Shown piece by piece: positions 23,490 through 32,649 of a stretch of DNA of 39,299 nt; within the stretch, counting starts at the first letter, position 1; every line of letters starts with the position of its first letter. Below the pieces are notes generated by a model that was not told the origin of the DNA, made no database searches, and was given only the letters and a program-made list of their open reading frames with translations. The stretch lies in contig CAUDNR010002846.1 of NCBI GenBank assembly GCA_958430865.1, positions 1 through 39,299 of the forward strand, given 5' to 3'. The position numbers were made by a program, and so were the translations under genes. The stretch comes from Entrophospora sp. SA101 (taxonomy: Eukaryota > Glomeromycota > Glomeromycetes > Entrophosporales > Entrophosporaceae).

Positions 23490-23517
23490 CCGTATTCTCC
23501 CGAATATAAGCAACACC
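23490..23517 (+). repeat. Left terminal inverted repeat of pogo element
   Basis: 28 bp, perfect inverted match to 25181-25208. TA lies immediately outside. Confidence 0.95.
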
Positions 23518-23666
23518 CGAATATAAGCAACAGTAAGAATTTGCAACAAAAAAACAGAAAAAATAGAAAAATAAATATAAGCAACACCTATATTTTTGAA
23601 AATTTTTTATTTGATTTCTTATTTTTATATAATAAATAAAAAAATAAGAAAATTTTTTTATTTTGA

Positions 23667-25055
23667 TTATTCTTTTTCAGAATCACCAGACTCTTCCCCT
23701 TCTAATTCATCAGCTGAATCATCGTTTCTATCTAGTATTTCACATTCATCTTCCTCATCTTCATTTTCATCCCCATAAGCTTGTCCAAACAAATGATCTT
23801 CCGATCCATCAATTGCATTACTAATGCCACACTTTTTAAATGATTTCACAATCATTTCATTCGGAATTTCATCCCAAACCTCCAAAATCCATTTACAAAT
23901 GACATTATGTTCAGGCTTTCTTAAATTTCCGTTATTGGTATAGGTGAAATTACCTGAACTCATCCAAGTATTCCACTTTTCACGAAGTCTATCTTTAAAT
24001 GGTTTGTTAATACAAACATCAAGTGGTTGAACAACAGAGGTAAGACCACCTGGAATGATTGCTAAATCAGTGTTTTCATTTTGTGCAATTTTTTTGATAG
24101 AATCTGTCTTGTGGCCTTCAAAGCTATCCATAACAAGTAAAGCTTTTTTTCTTGTAATTCTATTTCCAGGTCTTCTTTTCCAAACCTTATCAAACCAAGC
24201 TTTCATTCCAATTTCATCCATCCATCCTTTTGGGTGCATTAGTACAATGATTTGAGAAGGTAAATTCTTTGGCATTCGTTTACCTTTAAAAATGACAATT
24301 ATTATTACAATGATTTGATGAGAAGGTAAATTCTTTGTAATTTAATTACCTTTGAAAATAACAATTGGTGGTAATTTTGTACCATCTGCAAGAATTGTAA
24401 GGACACATGTAAAACGGTTTTTATCATTTCCAGTTGTTCGAACTTGCACAGTTTTTGCACCATGTTTATCAATTGTTAAATTTCCAACCATATCAAAATA
24501 AACAGGAGTTTCATCCATATTTCCAATTTCTGAAAGTTCGTATTCAAATTGTTTTTGTTTTTTTATAATAAATTGTTGAAATTCGAGAAGTTTGATGTCA
24601 AGGTGAGCGGGAAGCTTCTGACCAATCTTTGTTTTATGTCTCATTGCAAAATCATACCTTCTAAGAAAGCGATAGAACCAACTTTCTGATGCAAGAAATT
24701 TTTCACTGGCACCTGGATAAATATTAGAAAATTGGTTTGCTAAAAGTTCTTTCATGTAAGTTTTAACAATTTTAGGAGTTACAGCAATTCCATCTTGCCG
24801 AAATTCAACAATCCATGCCTTTAATTCAGCTTCAGCCTCAGGATATTTTGCTTTTCTTCCTAAATTATTACCAATTCGTCTTCTCTTTTTTTGTTTTACT
24901 AAATCGAGTTCTTCCTCTTGTTTTTGCCAACGAGAAATCATTGAAGGATCAATAGTAAAATGATGCCCAGCTGATCTTAAACCATATTGTTTTGCATATT
25001 GCAAAACTTGGAGCTTTTCAGCAACAGAATATGAAGAACGTTTGACTTTTGGCAT
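23667..25055 (-). CDS. Pogo/Tigger-like DDE transposase, interrupted by a 66-nt intron
   Basis: Exons are 25055-24350 and 24283-23667 (440 aa). The start is taken as MPKVKRSSYSVAEK at 25055; an upstream in-frame Met adds an unlikely hydrophobic leader. The N-terminus has a CENP-B/Psq-type helix-turn-helix (YSVAEKLQVLQYAKQYG ... ISRWQKQEEEL), then a second CENP-B DNA-binding segment (SESWFYRFLRRYDF ... GQKLP). The DDE domain has GNMDETPVYFDM (first Asp), LLVMDSFEGHKTD (second Asp) and SVVQPLDVCINKPFK (third Asp). The tail is Asp/Glu-rich. It cuts and pastes the element by binding its TIRs. The exon join reads VIFKGKRMPKNLPSQ. Without splicing, the frame stops at TAA two codons into the intron. 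All three catalytic residues are present. Confidence 0.9.
24239..24366. repeat. Tandem duplication (62 and 66 nt) creating the transposase intron
   Basis: 24239-24300 and 24301-24366 align end to end, with about 8 substitutions and one 3-nt indel. Both copies contain AAAGGTAA on the minus strand. The intron 24349-24284 (66 nt) runs from GT in one copy to AG in the other, so splicing removes exactly one unit and restores the ORF. Confidence 0.85.
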
Positions 25056-25180
25056 TGCGTGGGAAAAAAATGAATAAAACTTAACACAAATGATGAAATA
25101 AGGAAACATAATGTAACACAAACAAAATCTCCCAAATATAAGCAACACCTGCAGTTTTGTTGACTAAAATGTGTTAAAAT

Positions 25181-25208
25181 GGTGTTGCTTATATTCGGGA
25201 GAATACGG
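25181..25208 (-). repeat. Right terminal inverted repeat of pogo element
   Basis: 28 bp, perfect inverted match to 23490-23517. TA lies immediately outside. Confidence 0.95.
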
Positions 25209-25210
25209 TA

Positions 25211-26589
25211 TATATATATAGGAAAAAAAATTTTTATAAGAGCGTGATGTATTTTTAAAAATTTTTTTTTAGACGTGATGCCTTTTTTATAAGATTCTTT
25301 ATCATGAATAAAAGTAAAAAGGCAGCGTTACCGTTAAATATCTCTCTCACACTCATGAAAAACTCCTTTTGGAACATCAAGAAATATAACGTTTGATTGT
25401 TTAATGAATTTTATAAATATTCAGGACTCAATATCACAGTTATTCTTTTATTTCTTGGCGTCAAAGGCTAATATACCAAGCTACCCCAAGGATACAACGA
25501 TGCAAATTTCCAGGGGGACCCTTGGCTCTGGAACTTATTGAAATTGCATTTTGTTGTCAAGGAGATGTTAAAGTCTCTTACTTGTCTCAAAGTCTACTAA
25601 CCAACTTGACCGGCTTCCACAACTGTAATGGTTATGTGGAGAGAAGACCGCTTGTTTGTACAAGGAATAGTTTATCAAATCTGATACTTATGGACAGGTT
25701 GGCATTGGACATGGATATATCCTGCAACTGTAGTTTCGAATCCACACTGACAATAATATTAAGTGTAGGATCAACAATGACATCACAAACCACAACATTT
25801 ACTTAAGCAACTCCAACTCTGCTATCTCAATCACCAACACAAAATAACCCAACCAAACTCATCACCAACTCACCTGATTCACAATGACAAGTCACAATAC
25901 ACCTTAAACATATTGGATGTTGTCCAAATGCCAACCTTCCTCCTATGATCAATATCAGATTTGTTCATTTTCATTTTTCAAGGAACTCTATGGCTTGTGA
26001 TTGTATGCATTTGGGAAGGAAAATAATTATTTAATTATTTTTGTGACCTGAGTTAATTCACAATATCATGTGGCCTTTCCCAAATTGGTTCCTTAATTTT
26101 CATTTTGAATGGTCTTGGTATTATCATTACTTGGATGATGCAATTTATTTAATATATCAAATAATAATCACTAATATTATAATGACATGCACAATTTATG
26201 GAGACAAATACACTCATTCACATTCAAGGAAACGATTAAAAAGATAAGTAATGACTTGTTTATTGACTCACTAAAAGAGAAATACATAATTATTTAATTA
26301 ATTTTATATATACAGTGTGTTAAAAAAAAATGGCAGTTTGTAAAATATTCTTTTGAATGAAAAGTAACCAAAACTATAATAAAAATTATACCAGAGAATC
26401 AGAGGATCTTAGATTATAGCACATAAAATTTTTGAAGCATATTATTATGTAGACTTTAGAGCAATTATTAAAGAAATTTATGCATTGAATTGTTTTTTCA
26501 CAATAATCAACTCCTTTTCTAATTGACTAAATTCTAGGAAATCTGGAAGTATGTAAGTTTATATACATAATCCAAAATAATTACATGTT
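25211..26589. other. Stretch right of the pogo element with an ambiguous coding island
   Basis: About 25480-25890 is richer in G+C than its flanks and is open on both strands. On +, 25522-25806 contains SLLTNLTGFHNCNGYVERRP and a Ser/Thr-rich end. On -, about 25800-25650 reads LNIIVSVDSKLQLQDISMSN. I cannot decide which is real and recognise neither. 25900-26589 is AT-rich with no gene seen. Confidence 0.3.
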
Positions 26590-27480
26590 CCAATTATTAG
26601 TCTGTATCCTTTTGCTTTGGTCGCTGCTTAAACTTGTTGAAATTGAGTGAACATTTTCGCTTTTTGTTTCTGCTTGCTGGCAAGTTTTCACTTCTTTACC
26701 CAAATTAAAAACAAAATATTTTTTCAAATCTAATATTTTTTCTAACCAATTATGAAATAAATTATATATCCTTGAATAAATTGATTTTTGAATATTTGCA
26801 AAAAATTTGATTTTCAGTTAGAACACTACTCTCCCTAGCAAGTTGTTATGAAAAATCACATGACTACACTCTACCCTTAAGAAAAGAAAGCAGAATGAAG
26901 GTGTACTATTATCTAATAAAGAGCAAGACCTTTGGAAGAAGGTGATAAATGTGTATCTGGTGGTAAAGGATCCATTAATGCATGTACAGTTAATGATTGG
27001 TAATCAATCTTCTATGTAAACAGCATTTTTTAATGATTTTTAACATGGGAAAGGAACATAATTAAAACAAATCATTTTTTGTTAGTCAATTCAATTAATA
27101 ATGGTTATGTTCATTGGATAATTACTAATTGGAATTCCTGGGGATTTCTGACAATCAAAACAATTTCTACATACATAATAATAATAATATAATTACTTCT
27201 CTTAGTAGCCGAAATTGCTGAAACACTGAGCAAAAATTAATTAAATTAATTAAACTAGAGTGATAACAAATGGTGATAACCACTATTATTTTTAATAATA
27301 ACACTTGCCTGCTTTTTTTTGAAAAGCTCTTGTCCTTTTCTTCTTCCCTTCACCCACTTTGGCATTTTTTTTTCAATTTTATTTAATAATAAAACCAGTG
27401 TTAATAAATTCTGAATTGTTAACATTAGTTTTAAATTCTTTTGCCATCCAAATATTGACACCATTATTTATTTCAGGTAC
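26590..27480 (-). pseudogene. Scattered minus-strand coding relics, unrecognised
   Basis: Three protein-like pieces in order: about 27480-27375 (VPEINNGVNIWMAKEFKTNV, then a stop); about 27010-26920 (DYQSLTVHALMDPLPPDTHL ... SSKGLALY, then a stop); and about 26705-26590 (KEVKTCQQAETKSENVHSIS ... ending in TAA or TAG). They could be exons of a spliced gene, but no consistent splice model was found. No domain is recognised. Confidence 0.28.
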
Positions 27481-28124
27481 TTTAATGAACTAGATTATAA
27501 AGCTAATAATAATAAAATTAGATAATAATAATTATTATTAAACAATAGTCAGGATTGCATAACATCTAATACAATGATACCTTATCAATTTTAGCCTATT
27601 ATATAATATGACATACCTGGATCAACTTCATAATTATTTATTTTAGAATGTAGCTTTTGCAATCATAATCTCAATTCTTACATTAACACTTAATAACTAA
27701 AAAAGCAAATGGTCTTGATAAAATTATTTGCTTGTGTTAAATTTACAAAAGGGCAAATTTTTTCAACTGCATAACAAGTATGTTAATTCTGCATCTTTTT
27801 TTTTTTAGAACATATTTAGCATATGGAAATTTTGTTTGTTATTTTTATAGGGATGAATGATTAATTAATTAGAGGAATTGTTGTTATAGATTATTAGGAA
27901 GATTATATTATTCTTATGTGGAGGTTTGAGATAATTATTTATATGGAAAATATTACAAGTTCTTTTCATTTCACTTCATGCCATTAATTGTCAAGTTAAT
28001 ACTAATGTCAGCCAACTGTTCTTTGCCATCTAATTGATGTTTGCTGTCAATGATAGTAATAGTATCATTACAATACATGTATAATATATTATAATAAATT
28101 ACATTAAAAAATCACAAATAAAAA
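27481..28124. other. AT-rich stretch downstream of the F-box gene
   Basis: No gene or repeat of note. It presumably holds the 3' flank of the F-box gene. Confidence 0.5.
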
Positions 28125-29754
28125 TTAATTTAAAAACCCTAAATCTTGATATTTTTTTAATATTGTCTTTGATTCATCATCATCATCTTTATAATCAAAT
28201 TCCATTGTTAAAGGTTTGGGTCCTCTCCAATTCTTCATTAGAATATCTAACAAATAGTCATTAATATTAGAAACCAAATCAGTAGAAAATATTGATCCTA
28301 AATTTTTTGGCAGTGTTTGATTTAATACTGTTAATATTATATCACAATCAAGTATATGAAATTCTTCTTCACCAGAACAATTATCAAATGTAATACGTTT
28401 TAACTTTGTACAACTATTGAGTACTTCCATTAATTCCTGATCTAATCCATCTCCATAAATTATTGATAAATTTTCTAAATTTTTACAAGATTGTGCAATT
28501 GATTGAAATAGCTTCCTCATAATTTCGTAATCTAGATTGTTATAACATTCACCATAAACATCCAGATTTTTAAGAGTTTTTCCATTGATATTAATAAAAT
28601 CAGACAAGTCTGATAAGAATATTTGATATCCATCAATAAATACATCCACAGATTCAATATTTGGTAGTGAAATATTTTTCAAATTTTTTAGTTTATGTCC
28701 ATAATTAGCAGTTAATCTTAAAGCTTCTAAATTTTTAAATGTTGGTATTAATAAATCATCCAAATTGTTTCCTCCAATAGATTCATAAAGAGTTATTGAT
28801 TGTGAGTGTGCTAATATTGCTTCTTTGAATTCATCTGGTAAAGTTTGTCTAGATTCAATGACTAAATATTTGATTTTCTTTTGTGCTTTAATTAGTTGTG
28901 CCAATTTATATATATTATTATAATTACTATTATTATATACTCTTAATGATTGGATATTTTTACAAACTTTCATTAATTTATCAACAAATATGCTACTACT
29001 ACTATTATTATTATCAAAACCGAAACAATTTAATTCATAAAGAGTATGAAAGATATTATTAAATCTATGATGATTAAATAACAAATTATAATCTAAACCT
29101 ATATAATCCCACGTAATAAGATTTTTGATACCTGCTGAATGATCTAAAATAAAATTTATTAATTTATCTTTTAAAATTTGTACACAATCTATTGATGTAT
29201 CATTTTTTATCAGTTGTATCAGTTGGGATCTATAAGAAAATAATATGGGGTCTGTACTAGGAAAATCGACCTTCCAGACAAAAAATCTATTTTTGGTAAC
29301 AACCCTTATAAATTTGGTTACACATATGTTTTTAATATACAAAGAAAATATTACAAGCCTTGTATCTCATTTTTCTACTATGCAAATAGGGTCCAATTTT
29401 TTCACCAATTGTAAATCCTTTATTAGAGATTATTATTGAGTAAAAAGACAAAAAAAAAAAAAATAGCTGGAAGCTTGATTTTCCTAGTACTACTAAATCT
29501 GGTATAATTATGTAATGGTGGCTTCTTCAATAGTTCAAAAGTTAATTCAATGTAATTTCGAGCCAAGAAATCCTTATCTTCTTCCAATAAACAATTAATA
29601 TTTTTGTACTGTCTTTGTAAAGAAATGGATTTCTCCATAAAGTCTGAATATTAATATTGTGCCATTGTTTGTTGACAAGAATACAAGAATATAATGTGTT
29701 ATATTCAATGTAATTGAATATTTCAGATAGAAGTTCATGTGGGAAATTAAACAT
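28125..29754 (-). pseudogene. F-box/LRR-like protein gene broken by a frameshift and a MITE insertion
   Basis: From 29754 the frame opens with an F-box: MFNFPHELLSEIFNYIEYNT ... CILVNKQWHNINIQTLWRNPF. Just after WRNPF (near 29634) the protein continues in the next frame (SLQRQYKNINCLLEEDKDFL ... PLHNYTRF), so one base has been lost. That frame is then cut by a 231-bp element (29257-29487). Deleting the element and one TA rejoins NYTRFSS to TDPILFSYRSQL in frame, and the frame stays open to the stop at 28125. The C-terminal 370 residues have leucine-rich-repeat-like spacing (ESVDVFIDGYQIF, NLENLSIIYGDG, KLKRITFDNCSG). Intact members would be SCF ubiquitin-ligase receptors. F-box genes of this style are numerous in Rhizophagus-type genomes. 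The single-base loss could be a sequencing error; the insertion is not. Confidence 0.85.
29257..29487. mobile_element. 231-bp TA-flanked MITE inside the F-box gene
   Basis: TIRs are 29257-29277 (CTAGGAAAATCGACCTTCCAG) and 29467-29487, inverted, with 2 mismatches in 21. TA lies on each side (29255-29256, 29488-29489). There is no coding capacity. The TA duplication points to a Tc1/mariner-driven MITE. Its TIRs differ from those of the pogo element at 23490, so another transposase must have moved it. GT and AG near its ends could let it be spliced out. Confidence 0.85.
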
Positions 29755-30225
29755 TTTTTTTTTTAAAAAACTAATTTTTTTTTGTTACATTAATAAATCA
29801 CATGTTACACAAAATTGAGAATAAACATAAAATTTTTTTTTATTATAAAATTGATGTTCAAAAACTGGGAAAAAGCTAAATGTATTATGGAAGTTAATTG
29901 GATTATTCATTATGTTCTCTGGTTCCTATTAGAATTAAAAACAAATAATTGACACATTAACAAATTTTGAGTTTAATTGTCACAGATGGGATTCAATTAT
30001 TTTTGGAAAGCATGCATGAAACATTTTAACAGCAAATATCTTGTAATTTCAGTTTTGAATTATTTACGAAATAAACAGTCGACCTTGTTTGAATTTTATG
30101 ATTTATTATAGAAAAAAATGATACAAATTTAGAAGAAAAATTTTGAGAAAAATAAGAACTCGTAGCCAATTATAATAATAATAAATACATAATAATAATA
30201 ATGTAGTAGACTTAGTCATTATTTA
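29755..30225. other. AT-rich stretch upstream of the F-box gene
   Basis: Nothing recognisable; it presumably contains the F-box promoter. Confidence 0.5.
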
Positions 30226-30423
30226 TGAACAAAGCTTTCTTACTGTAGCTATTTCGGCCAGGGGGGTCATAACAAAAATTGCAGTTGCCAACCTACCTAG
30301 CCACGTCACCATGATATGGACAATACCAGAGGTTTTGTCGATAGCCACAGCCCAAATAATAAAAACAATAAGTTATATTAGGGATAATGTGCGAAGATAA
30401 AGGTTCAAAACTTCATGATTTAC
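30226..30423 (-). other. Possible 3' exons of the small spliced gene
   Basis: A minus-strand frame reads WAVAIDKTSGIVHIMVTWLG, then RLATAIFVMTPLAEIATVRK, to a TAA near 30226. An acceptor-like CTAG before GTAGG (about 30291) would join it to exon 2 in frame. The alternatives cannot be settled from the sequence. Confidence 0.25.
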
Positions 30424-30618
30424 CTAGTTCTTTACCACAGTAGTAACCAATACCTATACTCCTAAAGCATCTGCAAGAAAAAACGTCAGAAATGAAGTGT
30501 GTTAACGAAATTAAGAAGAAAAGACTAATGTAATAATTCGAAACTTGAGTTTTTTACACACGTATTATTAATATTAAAGAAAAATTACTCACGCATCCGT
30601 TCTAAAATAACTGGCCAT
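30424..30618 (-). CDS. Possible small spliced gene, 5' part only
   Basis: ATG at 30618 opens exon 1 (30618-30593, MASYFRTDA), with a strong donor GTGAGT. After 122 nt, a pyrimidine-rich TTTCTTGCAG acceptor starts exon 2 (30470-30424), continuing in frame as CFRSIGIGYYCGKEL and followed by GTAAAT. Downstream, two overlapping readings at 30360-30226 are protein-like (one contains CGYRQNLWYCPYHGDVA; the other GRLATAIFVMTPLAEIATV, ending at TAA), so the 3' structure is unclear. No family is recognised. G+C is locally raised, which supports coding. It may be a small gene or a relic. Confidence 0.35.
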
Positions 30619-31019
30619 ACGCGCATGTATCACGGTCAGTTTGTATTGCGCATGCAGAATTCTTCTAAAACATTCATGCATAAAGTATCAGCATCAAGTA
30701 TCAGGTGTGTTTTTTAACATAGAAAAGATACAAAAACTACATGACGAAAGGAAAAAGTTGACGAAAAGAACTTTTTTATGTAATTTTAGAGTTTTTGAAA
30801 CACTTTTTTTAAATTACCCGATAATTACCTTAACCAAACAGATACTGACCTTCAGGTTTTTGAAGTATTGAGGACCCGTTAATCCGCAAATATATATATA
30901 TATTTATGCATTATACAATATTATACAAAAAAAAATAAATACAAAATTTTGTGTATATAATATTTTACACTTTATTATCTGACTCAGACAAATACATAAA
31001 TAATGTTCTTTTGATTTGA
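30619..31019. other. AT-rich stretch
   Basis: It includes a TA microsatellite near 30890-30905. The open frame at 30641-30871 has no recognisable content. Confidence 0.5.
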
Positions 31020-32145
31020 TTTTTTGGTTGGCATTTTGTTAAACCAAGTTTCAAGGATTATTATTATTATTATTATCATCATTTGTGATGATTTTTTCAA
31101 TTATTTCCAAGATTATTTATTAACTTCATTGTTTGTAGGACTATTATTAACACTATTATGTTCTTGTTTTGAATAATCATCTCCGTTTCTGATAATAAAT
31201 AACTTTCAGTTTTATTAACTTCACAATAATCATAAAAATAACCACCTTTTGTACTGAAGAAAGTGAAAAGCTATCGCGTCTAACATTTCCCTGATTAATT
31301 TATTCAAGATACTCTTTCTTATTTCGATGTCACATCAAATACAGTAATTTGCAAGTCTTGACACTTCTCTACGTTGAAGCATTTAGCAGAAAATGACTTT
31401 TAGAATTTCTAATGAGCTCTTTGGTAAAATGCACCCAAACCTTAGACGTTGCTGGTCTCTATAGTTGAGAGGAGGTCGACACTTGAGTTACCATCCACAA
31501 ATCGAAGCTGACCATCATCTGACGTTTCAATGAAGAATCTTAAATAAACAATTTATTGTTATTTTCTCCTTTTCGTCATATTTTCATGAATATTTTCACC
31601 ACATATATCTACAACTCTTTCCCCTTGACCAAAATCAATTGATTTACAGCTCCGATTATAACCTTGATATTATATTGCAGAACATGCATCTGCAGCTGCA
31701 AAATATTTTTGTTGCCCAGATCCTTTACTTTAAATACAGCCTCCTTACACATTCTTGATGCATCATTTACATTGTCTATAGTTTTTTTCTAGCAAGTTTT
31801 CTTAGTAGGTTCCTAATTTTCACTTGTCCATGTTTTACTTATCAAATAATATGGTAAATCAATAGAAAGCAACAGAGATTCTGATGCTGGATTATTGTTG
31901 TTATGATGAAATGGTTGCGATCCTTGATGACGAACATTTTATAACTATTCAGATTATTGTAAAGAAGGATTAGGTTGTGAACGTTGAGATTGTAAATGTA
32001 TTTGTTTTGACGTTGTTTCTCTTTAATTATCATAACTAATATTGTTATTAATGTTAGAATCATTATAATTATTGACAAAGAAGCCTCTATTGTTATTATT
32101 ATTGTTCGATAAGTTTGAAGTTTCTTCATGTGCTTCTATTGACAT
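31020..32145 (-). pseudogene. Gln/Asn-rich protein pseudogene with multiple in-frame stops
   Basis: ATG at 32145 opens MSIEAHEETSNLSNN followed by an Asn run, and one frame continues to about 31680. It includes RETTSKQIHLQSQRSQPNPS, then HQGSQPFHHNNNNPASE, then DLPYYLISKTWTSEN, then DNVNDASRMCKEAVFKVKDL. Six stops (TAA or TAG) interrupt it. A shifted frame follows: CKSIDFGQGERVVDICGENI ... NMTKRRK, then FIETSDDGQLRFVDGNSSVD, and a polar tail (EHNSVNNSPTNNEVNK) near 31100. All six stops are one C-to-T change from CAA or CAG, in a Gln-rich context. It is inactivated; the family is not recognised. Confidence 0.6.
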
Positions 32146-32148
32146 TGT

Positions 32149-32211
32149 TTAATATATACTGTATATAAATAGATATAAAAAATCCCACTTGTTAATATAT
32201 ACTGTATATAT
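32149..32211. repeat. Direct repeat TAATATATACTGTATATA, two copies
   Basis: Copies at about 32149-32166 and 32193-32210, just upstream of the pseudogene start. Each is a near-palindrome. Confidence 0.6.
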
Positions 32212-32345
32212 AAAAATTTTTGTTAGAATTTTTTATCCCACTTACGTAACATGCGTAACAATTATACTGATACTAATACTATATACAAGAAAACGAAATT
32301 TTTTTCAAAAAGTAATTTTTGAATTTTATTTACAGTACAACAAAA

Positions 32346-32622
32346 TGATTCAAATTCGGTCGCGTTTAATTCGTCGAAAATTATTTCGTCGAAAGTTTGT
32401 TCCACCAAATGTTCATTTCGTCAAAAATTATTTCATCCTCGAGCCAGAGACCGAACGAGTTAGATGTGAGGAGTGTGTGAAGTTAGTTAAGCAATTAGGT
32501 GAGGAAAGCGGAGTGCGTGGGAAGTGTGAGGAGAAATTTGTTTAATGAGGTTGTTTTTTTGTGACGAAATGAACATTCGACGAAATGGGTGTCAACGAAA
32601 TGACTGTCGACGAAATGAATCA
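32346..32622. mobile_element. Inverted-repeat element built from ATTTCGTCGA motifs
   Basis: Both ends carry TGATTCA (32346-32352) or its inverse (32616-32622), and both arms contain several copies of ATTTCGTCGA or close variants, pointing inward. The pair AAATGTTCATTTCGTCA (left) and its inverse near 32560-32577 is nearly perfect. The interior (about 32435-32545) is GA-rich and open on +, with no recognised protein. I interpret it as a foldback or MITE-like element. Confidence 0.6.
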
Positions 32623-32649
32623 GACCCGTAGTGAGGTGATAAAAGTCAT

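Larger units (their letters stand above)
23490..25208 (-). mobile_element. Complete pogo/Tigger-type (Tc1/mariner superfamily) transposon
   Basis: It is 1719 bp with perfect 28-bp TIRs (23490-23517 and 25181-25208; outer end CCGTATTCTCCCGAATATAA) and is flanked by TA on both sides (23488-23489, 25209-25210), the target duplication of this superfamily. AATATAAGCAACA-type sub-repeats recur inside: 23518-23532, 23573-23588, and 25128-25149. The last is a near-copy (1 mismatch in 22) of the TIR in direct orientation; these are likely transposase binding sites. It encodes one transposase. Perfect TIRs and an intact DDE suggest recent activity. Confidence 0.93.

Noticed and set aside
25055..25148. 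Upstream Met extension of the pogo transposase
   Set aside because: It adds a hydrophobic leader that does not fit a DNA-binding N-terminus; the Met before PKVKRSSY fits the family start.
31680..32145. Reassignment of TAA/TAG to Gln as explanation for the in-frame stops
   Set aside because: Intact neighbouring genes end at TAA or TAG, so the standard code is in use.
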